Source: Agromyces cavernae (GTDB taxonomy: Bacteria; Actinomycetota; Actinomycetes; Actinomycetales; Microbacteriaceae). Taken from it: 64,000 nt of DNA. The notes beneath the pieces were generated by a model. The model had not been told where the DNA came from, searched no databases, and saw nothing but the letters and a program-made list of their open reading frames with translations. The stretch lies in assembly GCF_021044935.1 (NCBI RefSeq), contig NZ_JAJNMP010000004.1, forward strand, positions 62,001 through 126,000, in the 5' to 3' direction. Position numbers and translations under genes: made by a program. Within the stretch, counting starts at the first letter, position 1, and the number at the start of each line of letters is the position of its first letter. Positions 25,176-34,254 of this stretch are shown one piece after another.

Positions 25176-26182
25176 GCCTCCACCCCGCTCAGCGAGTTCG
25201 GGCGACCCATCACGCGGTCGACCCCGTCGAGGATGCGGTCGAGGTCGGGCAGGTGATGGCGTTCGAGCTTCGCGGGCGGGTAGGGGATGTCGTGTCCGGT
25301 GACGCGCACGGGTGCGGCCTCGAGGTACTCGAAGCAGCGTTCGGTGATCGACGCGGCGAGCTCGGCGCCGACACCGCCCTGCTGGCCCGCCTCGTGCGTG
25401 ATGACGAGGCGTCCGGTACGGCGCACCGAAGCCGCGACCGTCGCGTAGTCGACCGGTGCGAGCGAGCGCAGGTCGATGACCTCGATCGAGATGCCGTCTT
25501 CGGCCGCGGCGAGCGCCGCGTCGCGCGCGGTCTGCACGAGCGCACCATACGTGACGAGGGTGACGTCGCGGCCGGTCGCCACCGTCGTCGCGACGCCCAT
25601 CGGCGGTGCGTCGGCGAGGCTCGCGGACTCGTCGACCTCGCCTTTGACGTGGTAGCGGCGCTTGGGCTCGAAGAAGAGCACGGGGTCGTCGCTCGCGATC
25701 GCCTGGCGCACCATCATGTAGGCGTCGGCGGGGTTCGAGCACGCCACGACGCGCAGGCCGGCGGTGTGCGCGAAGTACGCCTCGGGCGACTCGGAGTGGT
25801 GCTCGGCCGCACCGATGCCGCCGCCGAACGGCACGCGGATCGTGATCGGCATGCGCACGTTGCCGCGCGAGCGGTAGTGCAGCTTGGCGACCTGGGCGAC
25901 GATCTGGTCGAAGCCCGGGTAGATGAAGCCGTCGAACTGGATCTCGATGACCGGTCGGAACCCGCGGTAGGCGAGCCCGACGGCGGTGCCGACGATGCCG
26001 GCCTCGGACAGCGGCGTGTCGACGACGCGATGCGCGCCGAACTCGGCCTTCAGCCCGTCGGTGACGCGGAACACGCCGCCGAGCGTGCCGATGTCCTCGC
26101 CCATGAGCACGACCCTGTCGTCGTCGGCGAGGGCGCGTCGAAGGCCGGCGTTGAGTGCTTTCGCGAGAGTCAGGGTCGTCAT
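25172..26182 (-). CDS. bkdB: Branched-chain 2-oxoacid dehydrogenase E1 beta
   Basis: A 336-residue transketolase-like beta subunit. V-L-M-G-E-D-I-G, D-T-P-L-S-E-A-G-I-V-G and I-E-I-Q-F-D-G-F-I-Y-P are typical; Q-F-D-G-F replaces the Q-F-x-D-F of pyruvate enzymes. It pairs with BkdA to decarboxylate 2-oxoacids from leucine, isoleucine and valine. ATGA overlaps join it to both neighbours. Confidence 0.95.
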   Translation of the reverse strand: MTTLTLAKALNAGLRRALADDDRVVLMGEDIGTLGGVFRVTDGLKAEFGAHRVVDTPLSEAGIVGTAVGLAYRGFRPVIEIQFDGFIYPGFDQIVAQVAKLHYRSRGNVRMPITIRVPFGGGIGAAEHHSESPEAYFAHTAGLRVVACSNPADAYMMVRQAIASDDPVLFFEPKRRYHVKGEVDESASLADAPPMGVATTVATGRDVTLVTYGALVQTARDAALAAAEDGISIEVIDLRSLAPVDYATVAASVRRTGRLVITHEAGQQGGVGAELAASITERCFEYLEAAPVRVTGHDIPYPPAKLERHHLPDLDRILDGVDRVMGRPNSLSGVEA

Positions 26183-27330
26183 CGGGTGGTTCCTTCGGTG
26201 CGGTCGGATGCCCCGGCACCCGGCTCGTCGAACATCGCGAGATAGCGCGTGTAGTGGTCGCGCTGTCGCGCGAGGTGGGTGTTCGGCTCGGCGTACACGT
26301 GGTCGAAGACCGTGAGCGGCTCGGGGTCGGCGAGCGTCGTGATCGATGCGCGCAGCTCTGCGGCCGCGAGGTCGGCGTCCGCGGTGACCTCGCGTTCGAG
26401 GCCGGCGGAGTCGACGCCCGAGGCCTCGAGCAGGGCGAGCACGCGTGTGAGCGGGTCGCGCTCGCGCCACTCGGCGATCTCGTCGTCGGTGCGGTAGCGC
26501 TTGGGGTCGTCAGCCGTCGTGTGGGGGCCGAGGCGATAGGTCACGGCCTCGATGAACGTCGGGCCGTCGCCGCGACGCGCACGGTCGAGCGCGATGCGGG
26601 TCGCCGCGAGCACCGCGAGCACGTCGTTGCCGTCGACGCGGATACCCGGCATGCCGAAGCCGTCGGCACGGCGGGCGAGCGGCTGCTTGGACTGGAGGCC
26701 GACCGGCTCGGAGATCGCCCACTGGTTGTTCTGGCAGAAGAACACGACGGGCGCGTCGAAGCTCGCCGCGAAGACGAGCGCCTCGTTCACGTCGCCCTCG
26801 CTCGTGGCACCGTCGCCGAAGTACGAGATCGATGCGGCGTCGGAGCCCTCCCAGGCGAGGCCCATGGCGTACCCGGTGGCGTGCAGGGACTGCGCGCCGA
26901 TGATGATCTGCGGCACTGCCATGTTGTGCTCGAACGGGTTCCATCCGGAGGCCGCGGTGCCGCGCCACACGCTCAGCATCTCGGCGGGCTGCACGCCGCG
27001 GCACCACGCGACGGCGTGCTCGCGGTAGCTCGAGAAGACGAAGTCGTCGTCGCGCAGGGCGCGAGCCGATCCGATCTGCGCGGCCTCTTGACCGGCGAGC
27101 GGCGGCCACAGGCCGAGCTCGCCCTGGCGCTGCAGCGCGGTGGCCTCGGAGTCGATGCGGCGCACGATCGACATGTCGCGGTAGAGGCGGCCGATGGCGG
27201 CCAGGTCGATGTCGGCGATCCACGGATCGAACTCGGCGTTCGCGCGGCGCTCTCCCGTGGGGGTGACGAGCTGCACGAAGGGCTCGGGCCGGGTCAGGAG
27301 CCCGGTGGCGTCTCGGTCGGATGGGGTCAT
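26179..27330 (-). CDS. bkdA: Branched-chain 2-oxoacid dehydrogenase E1 alpha
   Basis: A 383-residue thiamine-diphosphate subunit. The ThDP motif is G-D-G-A-T-S-E-G-D followed by N-E-A-L and Q-N-N-Q-W-A-I-S. Y-R-E-H-A-V-A-W replaces the usual Y-R-x-H-G at the active-site loop. It is first in the bkdA-bkdB-bkdC operon. A GAGGA site precedes the ATG. A divergent Lrp gene lies 165 bases away and is a likely regulator. Confidence 0.95.
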   Translation of the reverse strand: MTPSDRDATGLLTRPEPFVQLVTPTGERRANAEFDPWIADIDLAAIGRLYRDMSIVRRIDSEATALQRQGELGLWPPLAGQEAAQIGSARALRDDDFVFSSYREHAVAWCRGVQPAEMLSVWRGTAASGWNPFEHNMAVPQIIIGAQSLHATGYAMGLAWEGSDAASISYFGDGATSEGDVNEALVFAASFDAPVVFFCQNNQWAISEPVGLQSKQPLARRADGFGMPGIRVDGNDVLAVLAATRIALDRARRGDGPTFIEAVTYRLGPHTTADDPKRYRTDDEIAEWRERDPLTRVLALLEASGVDSAGLEREVTADADLAAAELRASITTLADPEPLTVFDHVYAEPNTHLARQRDHYTRYLAMFDEPGAGASDRTEGTTR

Positions 27331-27422
27331 CGTCGATCCTCGCTTTCGGCGGTGTGCCTTGTGGGCTGCCCGCGCCCGGCGACTCTGCCGGATACTTCGA
27401 GGGTACGTCGATGTGTCACACA

Positions 27423-27449
27423 GCTCAAGCAGGCTCGTGTGCGTTGAGC
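27423..27449. promoter_or_regulatory. Inverted repeat in the bkdA-lrp intergenic region
   Basis: GCTCAA and its complement TTGAGC are separated by 15 bases. Spacing of this kind suits an Lrp-type dimer, but the arms are only 6 bp, so this is a weak candidate operator. None of the GTTAG-type palindromes occurs here. Confidence 0.35.
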
Positions 27450-27495
27450 ATGTTGCCCAGTTTTGGGACCCATCGTCGTGCTATCGTGTGGCGTT

Positions 27496-27954
27496 ATGAG
27501 CGGTTACGACACCGTCGACCGAGCCCTGCTCGCAGCCCTCGCCCGCGACCCGCGGGCGACCGTGGTCGCGCTCGCCGAACGTCTTGGGCTGTCGCGCAAC
27601 ACCGTGCAGGCGCGATTGGCCCGGCTCGAGACATCCGGTGCGTTCCTCTCGTTCGAACGCAGCATCGACCCGGCGCCGCTCGGCTACCCGCTCGAGGCCT
27701 ACGTGTCGGTGCACGTGCGCCAGCGGGTGCTCGCCGAGGTGGTCGACGAGATCGCCCGCATCCCCGAGGTCATCCAGGCGCACGGCATCACGGGCTCGAT
27801 CGACCTGCTCGTGCGGCTCGTGTGCCGCGACGCGCACGACCTGTTCCGCATCGACCGCGAGATCCTCGCGATCGAGGGCGTCGAACGCACCGAGACGTCG
27901 CTCGCCATGGGCGAGCTCATCCCCTATCGGCTGCTGCCGCTGCTCGAGCGGTAG
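27496..27954 (+). CDS. Lrp/AsnC family regulator
   Basis: A 152-residue regulator. The helix-turn-helix (V-A-L-A-E-R-L-G-L-S-R-N-T-V-Q-A-R-L) is followed by an AsnC ligand-binding domain with H-G-I-T-G-S-I-D-L-L-V. Such proteins sense amino acids and often control adjacent bkd genes. The ATG at 27496 lies 8 bases after TATCGT, so the message may be leaderless. Confidence 0.92.
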   Translation: MSGYDTVDRALLAALARDPRATVVALAERLGLSRNTVQARLARLETSGAFLSFERSIDPAPLGYPLEAYVSVHVRQRVLAEVVDEIARIPEVIQAHGITGSIDLLVRLVCRDAHDLFRIDREILAIEGVERTETSLAMGELIPYRLLPLLER

Positions 27955-27976
27955 TCGAAGGTCGCGAGCAGAACGA

Positions 27977-28011
27977 CGGATGCCCCGCCCGAAGCTCGGG
28001 CGGGGCATCCG
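27977..28011. terminator. Bidirectional terminator between lrp and pnp
   Basis: CGGATGCCCCGCCCGA (27977-27992) pairs perfectly with 27996-28011 around a 3-base loop: a 16-bp GC-rich stem between convergent stops. Confidence 0.8.
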
Positions 28012-28030
28012 CTGGTCACGCTATTTCGGT

Positions 28031-30319
28031 TCAGACCTCGACGTCAGCGCCTTCGGCAGGAGCCTCGGCGTGCGTGGCCGTGGTCTCGCGGCCGTTGGTG
28101 TCGGCCTCCTCGGCCAGCACCGGGGCGAGCGAGAGCTTGCCGCGGTCGTCGATCTTCGTGATCTCGACGAGGATCTTCTGGCCGACGCCGAGCACGTCTT
28201 CGACGTTCTCGACGCGCTTGCCGCCGGCGAGCTTGCGCACCTCGCTGATGTGCAGCAGGCCGTCCTTGCCGGGCAGCAGCGAGATGAACGCGCCGAAGGC
28301 GGCGATCTTCACGACCGTGCCGAGGAACTGCTCGCCGACTTCGGGGTTGGTCGGGTTGGCGATCGCGTTCACCTGGGCACGAGCGGCCTCGGCCGAGGGG
28401 CCGTCGGTCGCGCCGATGTAGACGGTGCCGTCCTCCTCGATCGAGATGTCGGCGCCGGTCTCGTCTTGGATGGCGTTGATCGTCTTGCCCTTCGGGCCGA
28501 TCAGCTCGCCGATCTTGTCGACGGGGATCTGCACGCTGATGACGCGGGGCGCGGTCGGCGCCATCTCGTCGGGGCCGTCGATCGCGGCGTTGAGCACCGC
28601 GAGGATCGTCGTGCGGGCGTCCTTCGCCTGGGTCAGCGCACCGGCCAGCACCGAGGCGGGGATGCCGTCGAGCTTGGTGTCGAGCTGGATCGCGGTGACG
28701 AACTCGCTCGTGCCGGCGACCTTGAAGTCCATGTCGCCGAGGGCGTCTTCGGCACCGAGGATGTCGGTGAGCGCCGCGTAGCGGGTCTCACCGTTCACCG
28801 TGTCGGAGATGAGGCCCATCGCGATGCCCGCGACGGGTGCGCGCAGCGGCACACCCGCGTTGAGCAGCGACAGGGTCGACGCGCAGACGGAGCCCATCGA
28901 CGTCGAGCCGTTCGAGCCGAGCGCCTCGGACACCTGGCGGATCGCGTAGGGGAACTCCTCGCGCGTGGGCAGCACCGGCACGAGCGCGCGCTCGGCGAGC
29001 GCGCCGTGCCCGATCTCGCGACGCTTCGGCGACCCGACGCGGCCGGTCTCACCGGTCGAGTAGGGCGGGAAGTTGTAGTTGTGCATGTAGCGCTTCTTGG
29101 TGACCGGGCTCAGCGAGTCGATCTGCTGCTCGAGCTTCAGCATGTTCAGCGTGGTGACACCCAGGATCTGGGTCTCGCCGCGCTGGAAGATGGCCGAGCC
29201 GTGCACGCGGGGCACGACCTGCACCTCGGCGTCGAGCGGACGGATGTCGGCGAGGCCGCGGCCGTCGATGCGCACACCCTCTTCGAGCACGCGAGAGCGC
29301 ACGACGAGCTTCGTGACCGACTTGTAGGCGGCCGACACCTCGGCGTTCGCCGACTCGGGCAGCTCGCCCGCCTCGACCTTGGCGGCGACCTGCTCCTTGA
29401 CCCGCGACTTGAGCGCGTCGTCGGCGTCCTGGCGGGCGACCTTCTCGGCGATCTGGTAGATGCCCTTGAGCTCGTCGTAGGCGAGGCCTGCGACGACATC
29501 GTAGGTCTCTGCCTGGTACGGGGGGAACGTCGGGTACTCGGCGGTCGGCTTCGCAGCGGTCTTCGCGACCTGCTCCTGCGCCTCGACGAGCTGCTTGATG
29601 AACGGCTTCGAGGCCTCGATGCCCTGCGCGATGACGGTCTCATCGGGCTTGACGGCGCCCGCCTGGATGAGGTTCCACGCGTTGTCGGTGGCCTCGGCCT
29701 CGATCATCATGATCGCGACGTCCTGCGAGCCGTCGGCCTCGGTCACGACGCGGCCGGCGACGACCATGCTGAACACGGCGTCCTCGAGCTGGGTGTGCTT
29801 CGGGAAGGCGACCCACTGACCCTCGATGAGCGCGACGCGCACGCCGGCGACGGGGCCCGAGAACGGCAGGCCCGAGAGCTGGGTCGAGAGCGATGCCGCG
29901 TTGATCGCGAGCACGTCGTAGAGCTCGTCGGGCTCGATGGCGAGCACCGTGACGACGACCTGCACCTCGTTGCGGAGGCCCTCGACGAACGAGGGGCGCA
30001 GGGGGCGGTCGATCAGGCGGCAGGTGAGGATCGCCTCGGTCGAGGGGCGGCCCTCGCGACGGAAGAACGAGCCGGGGATGCGGCCCGCGGCGTACATGCG
30101 CTCTTCGACGTCGATCGTGAGCGGGAAGAAGTCGAAGTGCTCCTTCGGCTGCTTCGACACCGACGTCGCCGAGAGCAGCATCGTCTCGTCGTCGATGTAT
30201 GCGGCGGCCGAACCCTGCGCCTGCTGGGCGAGGCGTCCGGTCTCGAAGCGGATGGTTCGCGTGCCGAACTTGCCGTTGTCGATGACGGTTTCGGCGAACG
30301 TGATTTCAGGACCTTCCAA
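28031..30319 (-). CDS. pnp: Polyribonucleotide nucleotidyltransferase
   Basis: Phosphorolytic 3'-5' exoribonuclease, 762 residues. Two RNase PH domains are present, including F-F-R-R-E-G-R-P-S and G-S-N-G-S-T-S-M. They are followed by a KH domain (I-G-P-K-G-K-T-I) and an S1 domain ([11 protein letters not shown]). The TTG at 30319 is chosen: AAAGGAG precedes it by about 8 bases and the protein then begins M-E-G-P-E-I-T-F, as expected for the family. The frame stays open 14 codons upstream without an ATG. Normally adjacent to rpsO and an M16 peptidase gene, here separated from both. Confidence 0.96.
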   Translation of the reverse strand: MEGPEITFAETVIDNGKFGTRTIRFETGRLAQQAQGSAAAYIDDETMLLSATSVSKQPKEHFDFFPLTIDVEERMYAAGRIPGSFFRREGRPSTEAILTCRLIDRPLRPSFVEGLRNEVQVVVTVLAIEPDELYDVLAINAASLSTQLSGLPFSGPVAGVRVALIEGQWVAFPKHTQLEDAVFSMVVAGRVVTEADGSQDVAIMMIEAEATDNAWNLIQAGAVKPDETVIAQGIEASKPFIKQLVEAQEQVAKTAAKPTAEYPTFPPYQAETYDVVAGLAYDELKGIYQIAEKVARQDADDALKSRVKEQVAAKVEAGELPESANAEVSAAYKSVTKLVVRSRVLEEGVRIDGRGLADIRPLDAEVQVVPRVHGSAIFQRGETQILGVTTLNMLKLEQQIDSLSPVTKKRYMHNYNFPPYSTGETGRVGSPKRREIGHGALAERALVPVLPTREEFPYAIRQVSEALGSNGSTSMGSVCASTLSLLNAGVPLRAPVAGIAMGLISDTVNGETRYAALTDILGAEDALGDMDFKVAGTSEFVTAIQLDTKLDGIPASVLAGALTQAKDARTTILAVLNAAIDGPDEMAPTAPRVISVQIPVDKIGELIGPKGKTINAIQDETGADISIEEDGTVYIGATDGPSAEAARAQVNAIANPTNPEVGEQFLGTVVKIAAFGAFISLLPGKDGLLHISEVRKLAGGKRVENVEDVLGVGQKILVEITKIDDRGKLSLAPVLAEEADTNGRETTATHAEAPAEGADVEV

Positions 30320-30547
30320 GAGGTCGTCTCCTTTGTTTACCGTCGCACCCCGTGTGGGCACGACTCATACAGAGGAGCAGGAACAGGCATTACGAACCGC
30401 AAGAGCTTGCGTTCACGCTGGCCACCAGTAGAAGTCCACCGATCGAGTCGGTGATCCACCACAGGGGACCAGCTTCCTGCCGGCCTGCTCCATGTGGGCC
30501 CGGTTTTCAGGCGGGCTCCAGTGACTGCCCATCGGGCAACCTCCACA
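30320..30547 (-). promoter_or_regulatory. pnp leader region
   Basis: About 230 bases between the pnp start and the nearest -10-like box contain no convincing gene. The segment is lower in GC than its surroundings. A long 5' leader is a known site of PNPase autoregulation in enterobacteria; that this leader does so is an inference. I did not resolve a definite stem-loop by eye. Confidence 0.4.
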
Positions 30548-30553
30548 ATGCTA
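30548..30553 (-). promoter_or_regulatory. Putative -10 box of pnp
   Basis: TAGCAT on the minus strand, inside CTGCTAGCATTG, is the best -10 candidate upstream of pnp. No convincing -35 is seen. Confidence 0.35.
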
Positions 30554-30661
30554 GCAGAGGGCCTGTTTTCCGGCCGTGAACAGCGGATGTCCCATCAGCG
30601 ACGCACCCCTGCGCACCGCGCCGCACGACGCGGCAGCGGCATCCGTGCAAGACTCGACCCC

Positions 30662-30853
30662 ATGACGTCCGACGAAGACCAGACGACCGGCCCGTCCGAC
30701 GAGACGAAGCGGAAGTTCCGCGAGGCACTCGAGCGCAAGAACAAGGCCTCGAAGCAGCGTGAGGGCGAGTCGCATCTCGACGGGAGCTCCGGCGCCCAGG
30801 GCACGCACGGACCGGTCGACCACAAGCGCGAGTTCCGCCGCAAGAGCGGCTGA
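30662..30853 (+). CDS. DUF5302 small basic/acidic protein
   Basis: A 63-residue hydrophilic protein: S-D-E-T-K-R-K-F-R-E-A-L-E-R-K, then H-G-P-V-D-H-K-R-E-F-R-R-K-S-G at the end. This pattern (helix, linker, H-G-P, F-R-R-K-S-G) matches the actinobacterial DUF5302 family, whose role is unknown. AAGACT lies 8 bases upstream and resembles the leaderless -10 boxes elsewhere. Confidence 0.8.
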   Translation: MTSDEDQTTGPSDETKRKFREALERKNKASKQREGESHLDGSSGAQGTHGPVDHKREFRRKSG

Positions 30854-30858
30854 GTCGC

Positions 30859-32931
30859 TCAGCGGCGCGTCGGACCGAGCCGCCGTGCACGCCCGACCGG
30901 CGTCGGATGCGGCGACGGTGCCGCCACGGCGATCGGAAGCAGTTCGGGGCGCTTCGCGACGCGGCCGTCACCGGCGGTCCGACCCTGCAGGCGGCGCACG
31001 ATCCACGGCGCCGCGTGGCGACGCAGCCACACGAGGTCGCCGACCGCGCGATCCTCGGTGACGTCGTCGACCTGTTCCACGGAGTGCACCGCACGCTCGA
31101 GCGCCCCGAGCTCCTGCGCGTCGGGCACGCCGAGCACCCGCGCCGCCGCATACGCGAGACCACGGTGACCGGCTGAGTTCAGGTGCACGCGATCCTCGGC
31201 CCATCGGTCGTGTGCGACGAGCTCCGGCATCGCACCGACGTCGAGCAACATCGAGCCGGTCTCGGCGGCGAGCACGCGCAGCCGCGTGTTGAAGCGGGCG
31301 AAACGCGCGGCGAAGAGCCGGGTGGCCGGCCGACGCGGCACGAACGGCGTCACGAGCAGCACGTCGCAGCCGGTCGCCCGCAGCTGCCGCACCGCGGCGT
31401 CGAGCCGGTCGGCGAGCGTTTCGGGATCGTCACGACGACCCACGAGATCGTTCGCGCCGATCAGCACCGTCACGAGGTCGGCCCCGAGCTCGACCGCCCG
31501 GGGCACCTGCACCGTGACGGCGTCGTCCACCCTGCGACTGCGCACGGCGAGGTTGGCGTAGCCGACCTGCTCGGCCGCGGGACTCGTGAGCGCGAGCAGC
31601 ATGGCCAGCCGGTCGGCCCAGCCACGGTACTCCCCCGCGGGGACGCGCGACGTGTCGCACAGCCCCTCGGTGAGCGAGTCGCCGACGGCGACGTAGCGCC
31701 GCCAGCGCGGCGCTGCGATGGGGGCGGATGTCGGGACATCCGGCGCTCGTTCGTTCGTCGTCGGTCGTGAGACGGCGTCGCGGCCGCGGCGCACCCGGCC
31801 GACCCGCTCTACGCGGGTCTCGCGACGCAGCCCGGCGACCGCTTCGTAGTGCTCGATGAGCTCGTCGCCGAGGCGGTCCCATCCGCGGCCTGCGACCGCC
31901 TCGCGGGCACGCTCCGAGAAGGCACGTCGCTTCGCGTCGTCTCCCGTGAGATCGAGCACGCGACTCCGCAGCTCAGCGAGGTCGCCCGGGCGGTAGAGCC
32001 AGCCGTCGCGGCTCGAGCGCACGAGGTCGAGGGGGCCGCCCGCACCCGTGGCGACCACGGGAACCCCGCTCGCCATCGCCTCCTGGATGGTCTGGCAGAA
32101 CGTCTCGCTCTCACCGGGGTGCACGAACACGTCGAAGCTCGCCATCGCACGCGCGAGGTCGTCGCCGCCGAGGAATCCGGCGAAGTGCGCACGGGGCAGG
32201 AGTCGTTCGAGCGCCGGTCGGTCGGGTCCGTCGCCGACGATGACGAGGCGAACACCGGGGAGGTCCGCGATCGCCCGCAGGTCCTCGACCTGCTTCTCGG
32301 GGGCGAGCCGACCGACGTAGCCGACCACGATCTCGCCGTTCGGCGCGACCTCGCGGCGCCACTGCTCGCTGCGCCGCGTCGGCGCGAACCGTTCGGTGTC
32401 GACGCCGCGACGCCACAGGGCCAGACGGTCGACGCCGAGCGATTCGAGGCGCTCCAGCGCCGAGGTCGATGGCGCGAGGGTGAGGTCGGCGCGGCGGTGC
32501 AGCTTTCCGAGGTGACGGGTCAGCGCTGGTGCGGCACCGGGGATGCCGTAGCGCTCGGCATAGGAGGGGATGTCGGTCTGGTAGACCGCGACAGACGGGA
32601 TGCCGACCGCGTCGGCGGCCAGCACGCCGCGCCAGCCGAGCACGAAGGGCGATGCGAGATGCACGACGTCGGCGTCGTGTGCGCGCAGGATCGTGGCGAG
32701 CCGGTGCGTGCTCGCCAACGTCACCCGCACATCGGGATAGCTCGGCAACGGCACCGACGGGAGGAGCACGGGCTCGGCGCCGTAGAGGGTCTGGTCGATC
32801 GGGCCGGATCGCGGTGCGACCACGAGCGCGTCGTGGCCGCGCCGTTCGAGGTGGCGCACCACCTGCAGCAGTGAGTGCGTCACGCCGTTCATGTGCGGGA
32901 GGAACGATTCTGCGAGGAGGACGACCTTCAC
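30859..32931 (-). CDS. GT4 glycosyltransferase fused to SGNH/GDSL hydrolase
   Basis: A 690-residue two-domain protein. Residues 1 to about 385 form a GT-B glycosyltransferase of the MgtA/PimB type: H-M-N-G-V-T-H-S, G-Y-V-G-R-L-A-P-E-K, and the E-x7-E motif near H-P-G-E-S-E-T-F. Residues about 410-640 form an SGNH esterase: G-D-S-L-T-E-G, G-A-N-D-L and D-R-V-H-L. Such domains are usually separate genes, and the linker near residue 400 contains an inverted repeat typical of this genome's gaps. A role in glycolipid or cell-envelope polymer synthesis plus deacylation is inferred. Confidence 0.9.
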   Translation of the reverse strand: MKVVLLAESFLPHMNGVTHSLLQVVRHLERRGHDALVVAPRSGPIDQTLYGAEPVLLPSVPLPSYPDVRVTLASTHRLATILRAHDADVVHLASPFVLGWRGVLAADAVGIPSVAVYQTDIPSYAERYGIPGAAPALTRHLGKLHRRADLTLAPSTSALERLESLGVDRLALWRRGVDTERFAPTRRSEQWRREVAPNGEIVVGYVGRLAPEKQVEDLRAIADLPGVRLVIVGDGPDRPALERLLPRAHFAGFLGGDDLARAMASFDVFVHPGESETFCQTIQEAMASGVPVVATGAGGPLDLVRSSRDGWLYRPGDLAELRSRVLDLTGDDAKRRAFSERAREAVAGRGWDRLGDELIEHYEAVAGLRRETRVERVGRVRRGRDAVSRPTTNERAPDVPTSAPIAAPRWRRYVAVGDSLTEGLCDTSRVPAGEYRGWADRLAMLLALTSPAAEQVGYANLAVRSRRVDDAVTVQVPRAVELGADLVTVLIGANDLVGRRDDPETLADRLDAAVRQLRATGCDVLLVTPFVPRRPATRLFAARFARFNTRLRVLAAETGSMLLDVGAMPELVAHDRWAEDRVHLNSAGHRGLAYAAARVLGVPDAQELGALERAVHSVEQVDDVTEDRAVGDLVWLRRHAAPWIVRRLQGRTAGDGRVAKRPELLPIAVAAPSPHPTPVGRARRLGPTRR
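31725..31742. repeat. CGGATGTC inverted repeat at the GT4-SGNH junction
   Basis: CGGATGTC-GG-GACATCCG is a perfect palindrome falling in codons about 397-402, between the two domains. The same octamer is common in intergenic gaps of this window. Confidence 0.8.
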
Positions 32932-33145
32932 GCTTCAAGGGTGGGGTGCGCGATCCGCCGATCCCGCAGAAACGGCCCCGATGCGCCGAGGGTTCACCGA
33001 GTCGTCGGAAGCCGTTCGCCGAGTCGCCCCGAAGGGACAGCCTGCGGCTTCCACCCGTCAACCCTCGCGCTCGCGTCCAGAAGGGCGCATGATGGGGCGT
33101 GGACGCACGTCCGCCAGCAGATCCGCCAGTTCGAGGAGGAACACC

Positions 33146-33349
33146 ATGTCATCCGTCGCCCGGGTCACCACCATCACCGTCCGGTCGGAGAAGAGCTTCG
33201 AGGACGCCGTCGCGATCGGCATCGAGCGTGCCGCACAGACACTGCGCCACGTGAGCGGCGCGTGGGTCAAGGAGCAGAAGGTCGAGGCGACCGAGGGGAA
33301 GATCACGGCCTGGTCCGTGGTGCTCGAGGTCAGCTTCGTGCTCGACTGA
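33146..33349 (+). CDS. Dodecin family protein
   Basis: A 67-residue flavin-binding dodecin: S-F-E-D-A-V-A-I-G-I-E-R-A, then V-S-G-A-W-V-K-E-Q-K-V, with the flavin-stacking tryptophan in A-W-V. Dodecamers store FMN/FAD or coenzyme A. GAGGAGG precedes the ATG at 33146, overriding longer upstream frames. Divergent from the GT4-SGNH gene. Confidence 0.9.
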   Translation: MSSVARVTTITVRSEKSFEDAVAIGIERAAQTLRHVSGAWVKEQKVEATEGKITAWSVVLEVSFVLD

Positions 33350-33365
33350 CCTCGCTCATCGGAGG

Positions 33366-33397
33366 CGGTGGGGAGGGCCTCCCAGACCTCCCCACCG
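33366..33397 (+). terminator. Terminator of the dodecin gene
   Basis: CGGTGGGGAGG (33366-33376) pairs with 33387-33397 around a 10-base loop, 16 bases after the dodecin stop. Confidence 0.7.
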
Positions 33398-33678
33398 TCG
33401 TCGTGTGCTCGGGTTCGCTCGAGGGCCGGTGAAGACGCGCGGCCGCCGCTCGAGAGTGCGATCGATGCCGGTTCGGCCGCTGTCTCGAGGCTACTCTCGT
33501 TGCCCGCGATCCGCCGCCGTTGGTGAGTTTTTCTCAGTTGCGCTCGCGGCACCCCCTCGGGTCGACGCACCCGCATCTTCCCATCTCACTCGAGCGCGCG
33601 TACCGTGAGGCGCACGCGGACGTGCTCGATGCGACCGGCGTTCCGAGTCCGCGTTCGCGCGACGAAGGGAATGCGCAG
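33398..33678. other. Gap without a convincing gene
   Basis: Together with the terminator this makes a 329-base gap. I see no conserved protein on either strand and no repeat. TTTTTCTCAG near 33529 is unusually AT-rich for the window, and the YciI promoter should lie here. Nothing further can be supported. Confidence 0.4.
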
Positions 33679-34005
33679 ATGGCGAAGTACCTCGTGCTCT
33701 ACCACGCCGATGTGAGCGCGGAGCAGCAGATGCAGCAATCCGAGGCCGACGGTCAGGCGGAGATGCAGGCCTGGATGGACTGGGCCGGCGCAGCGGGCGA
33801 TGCCGTGGTCGACCTCGGGACGCCCTTGGGCGAAGTCCGAATGGTGACGAGCGGCGGCGCCTCGACCTCGTCGACGACGGTCGCCGGGTACTCGATCGTG
33901 GAGGCCGCCGACGCCGACGCCGCCGCCGCGATCATGACCGGACACCCGCACCTCAAGATCGGCACGATTGCGATCCACGAGATGGCGGCGATTCCCGGCA
34001 TGTGA
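33679..34005 (+). CDS. YciI/DGPF-like protein
   Basis: A 108-residue ferredoxin-like-fold protein: M-A-K-Y-L-V-L-Y-H at the start and G-H-P-H-L near the end, as in YCII/PhnB-related small proteins. Function is unknown; relatives bind small ligands. No strong ribosome-binding site is seen, but the ATG at 33679 starts the conserved part. Confidence 0.75.
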   Translation: MAKYLVLYHADVSAEQQMQQSEADGQAEMQAWMDWAGAAGDAVVDLGTPLGEVRMVTSGGASTSSTTVAGYSIVEAADADAAAAIMTGHPHLKIGTIAIHEMAAIPGM

Positions 34006-34053
34006 CCGCAGCGCGCGACACTCGCGCGACCCCATCCGTTCACGTGGACGGGC

Positions 34054-34059
34054 TAGAAC
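34054..34059 (+). promoter_or_regulatory. Putative -10 box before a 32-residue ORF
   Basis: TAGAAC lies 6 bases before the GTG at 34066, matching the leaderless spacing seen elsewhere. Confidence 0.3.
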
Positions 34060-34065
34060 GGTCGC

Positions 34066-34164
34066 GTGGAAGGATCGTGGGTCGACGGCATCGCCGTCTC
34101 GATCCCGGTCGCCCTCGGGCTCGGGCTGCTCGTCGATCGGCTCATCGCGGGTCGGTCCCCCTGA
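34066..34164 (+). CDS. Possible small membrane protein
   Basis: A 32-codon frame from GTG: a short acidic start, then a hydrophobic run (I-P-V-A-L-G-L-G-L-L-V) and a basic tail (D-R-L-I-A-G-R). It could be a single-span membrane peptide; G-L-G-L-L-V-D-R-L faintly recalls AtpI/AtpZ-type segments. Support is the TAGAAC box and coding-like composition only. Confidence 0.35.
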   Translation: MEGSWVDGIAVSIPVALGLGLLVDRLIAGRSP

Positions 34165-34254
34165 GCAGATTCGGGGCCACCACTGACGCTGCAGCGACGG
34201 TTTGGCGTAGATTCTTGCTGATGATCTCTCATGTTCAACGTGCGGGGAGCAGAT

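Noticed and set aside
27584..30454. A 956-codon open frame antisense to pnp
   Set aside because: It mirrors the codon pattern of pnp; the product is low-complexity Arg/Asp/Leu-rich and resembles no family. High GC gives long antisense frames throughout the window.
30662..34164. Prophage or integrative element between pnp and the patatin gene
   Set aside because: No integrase, phage structural gene, tRNA attachment site or boundary repeat is visible.
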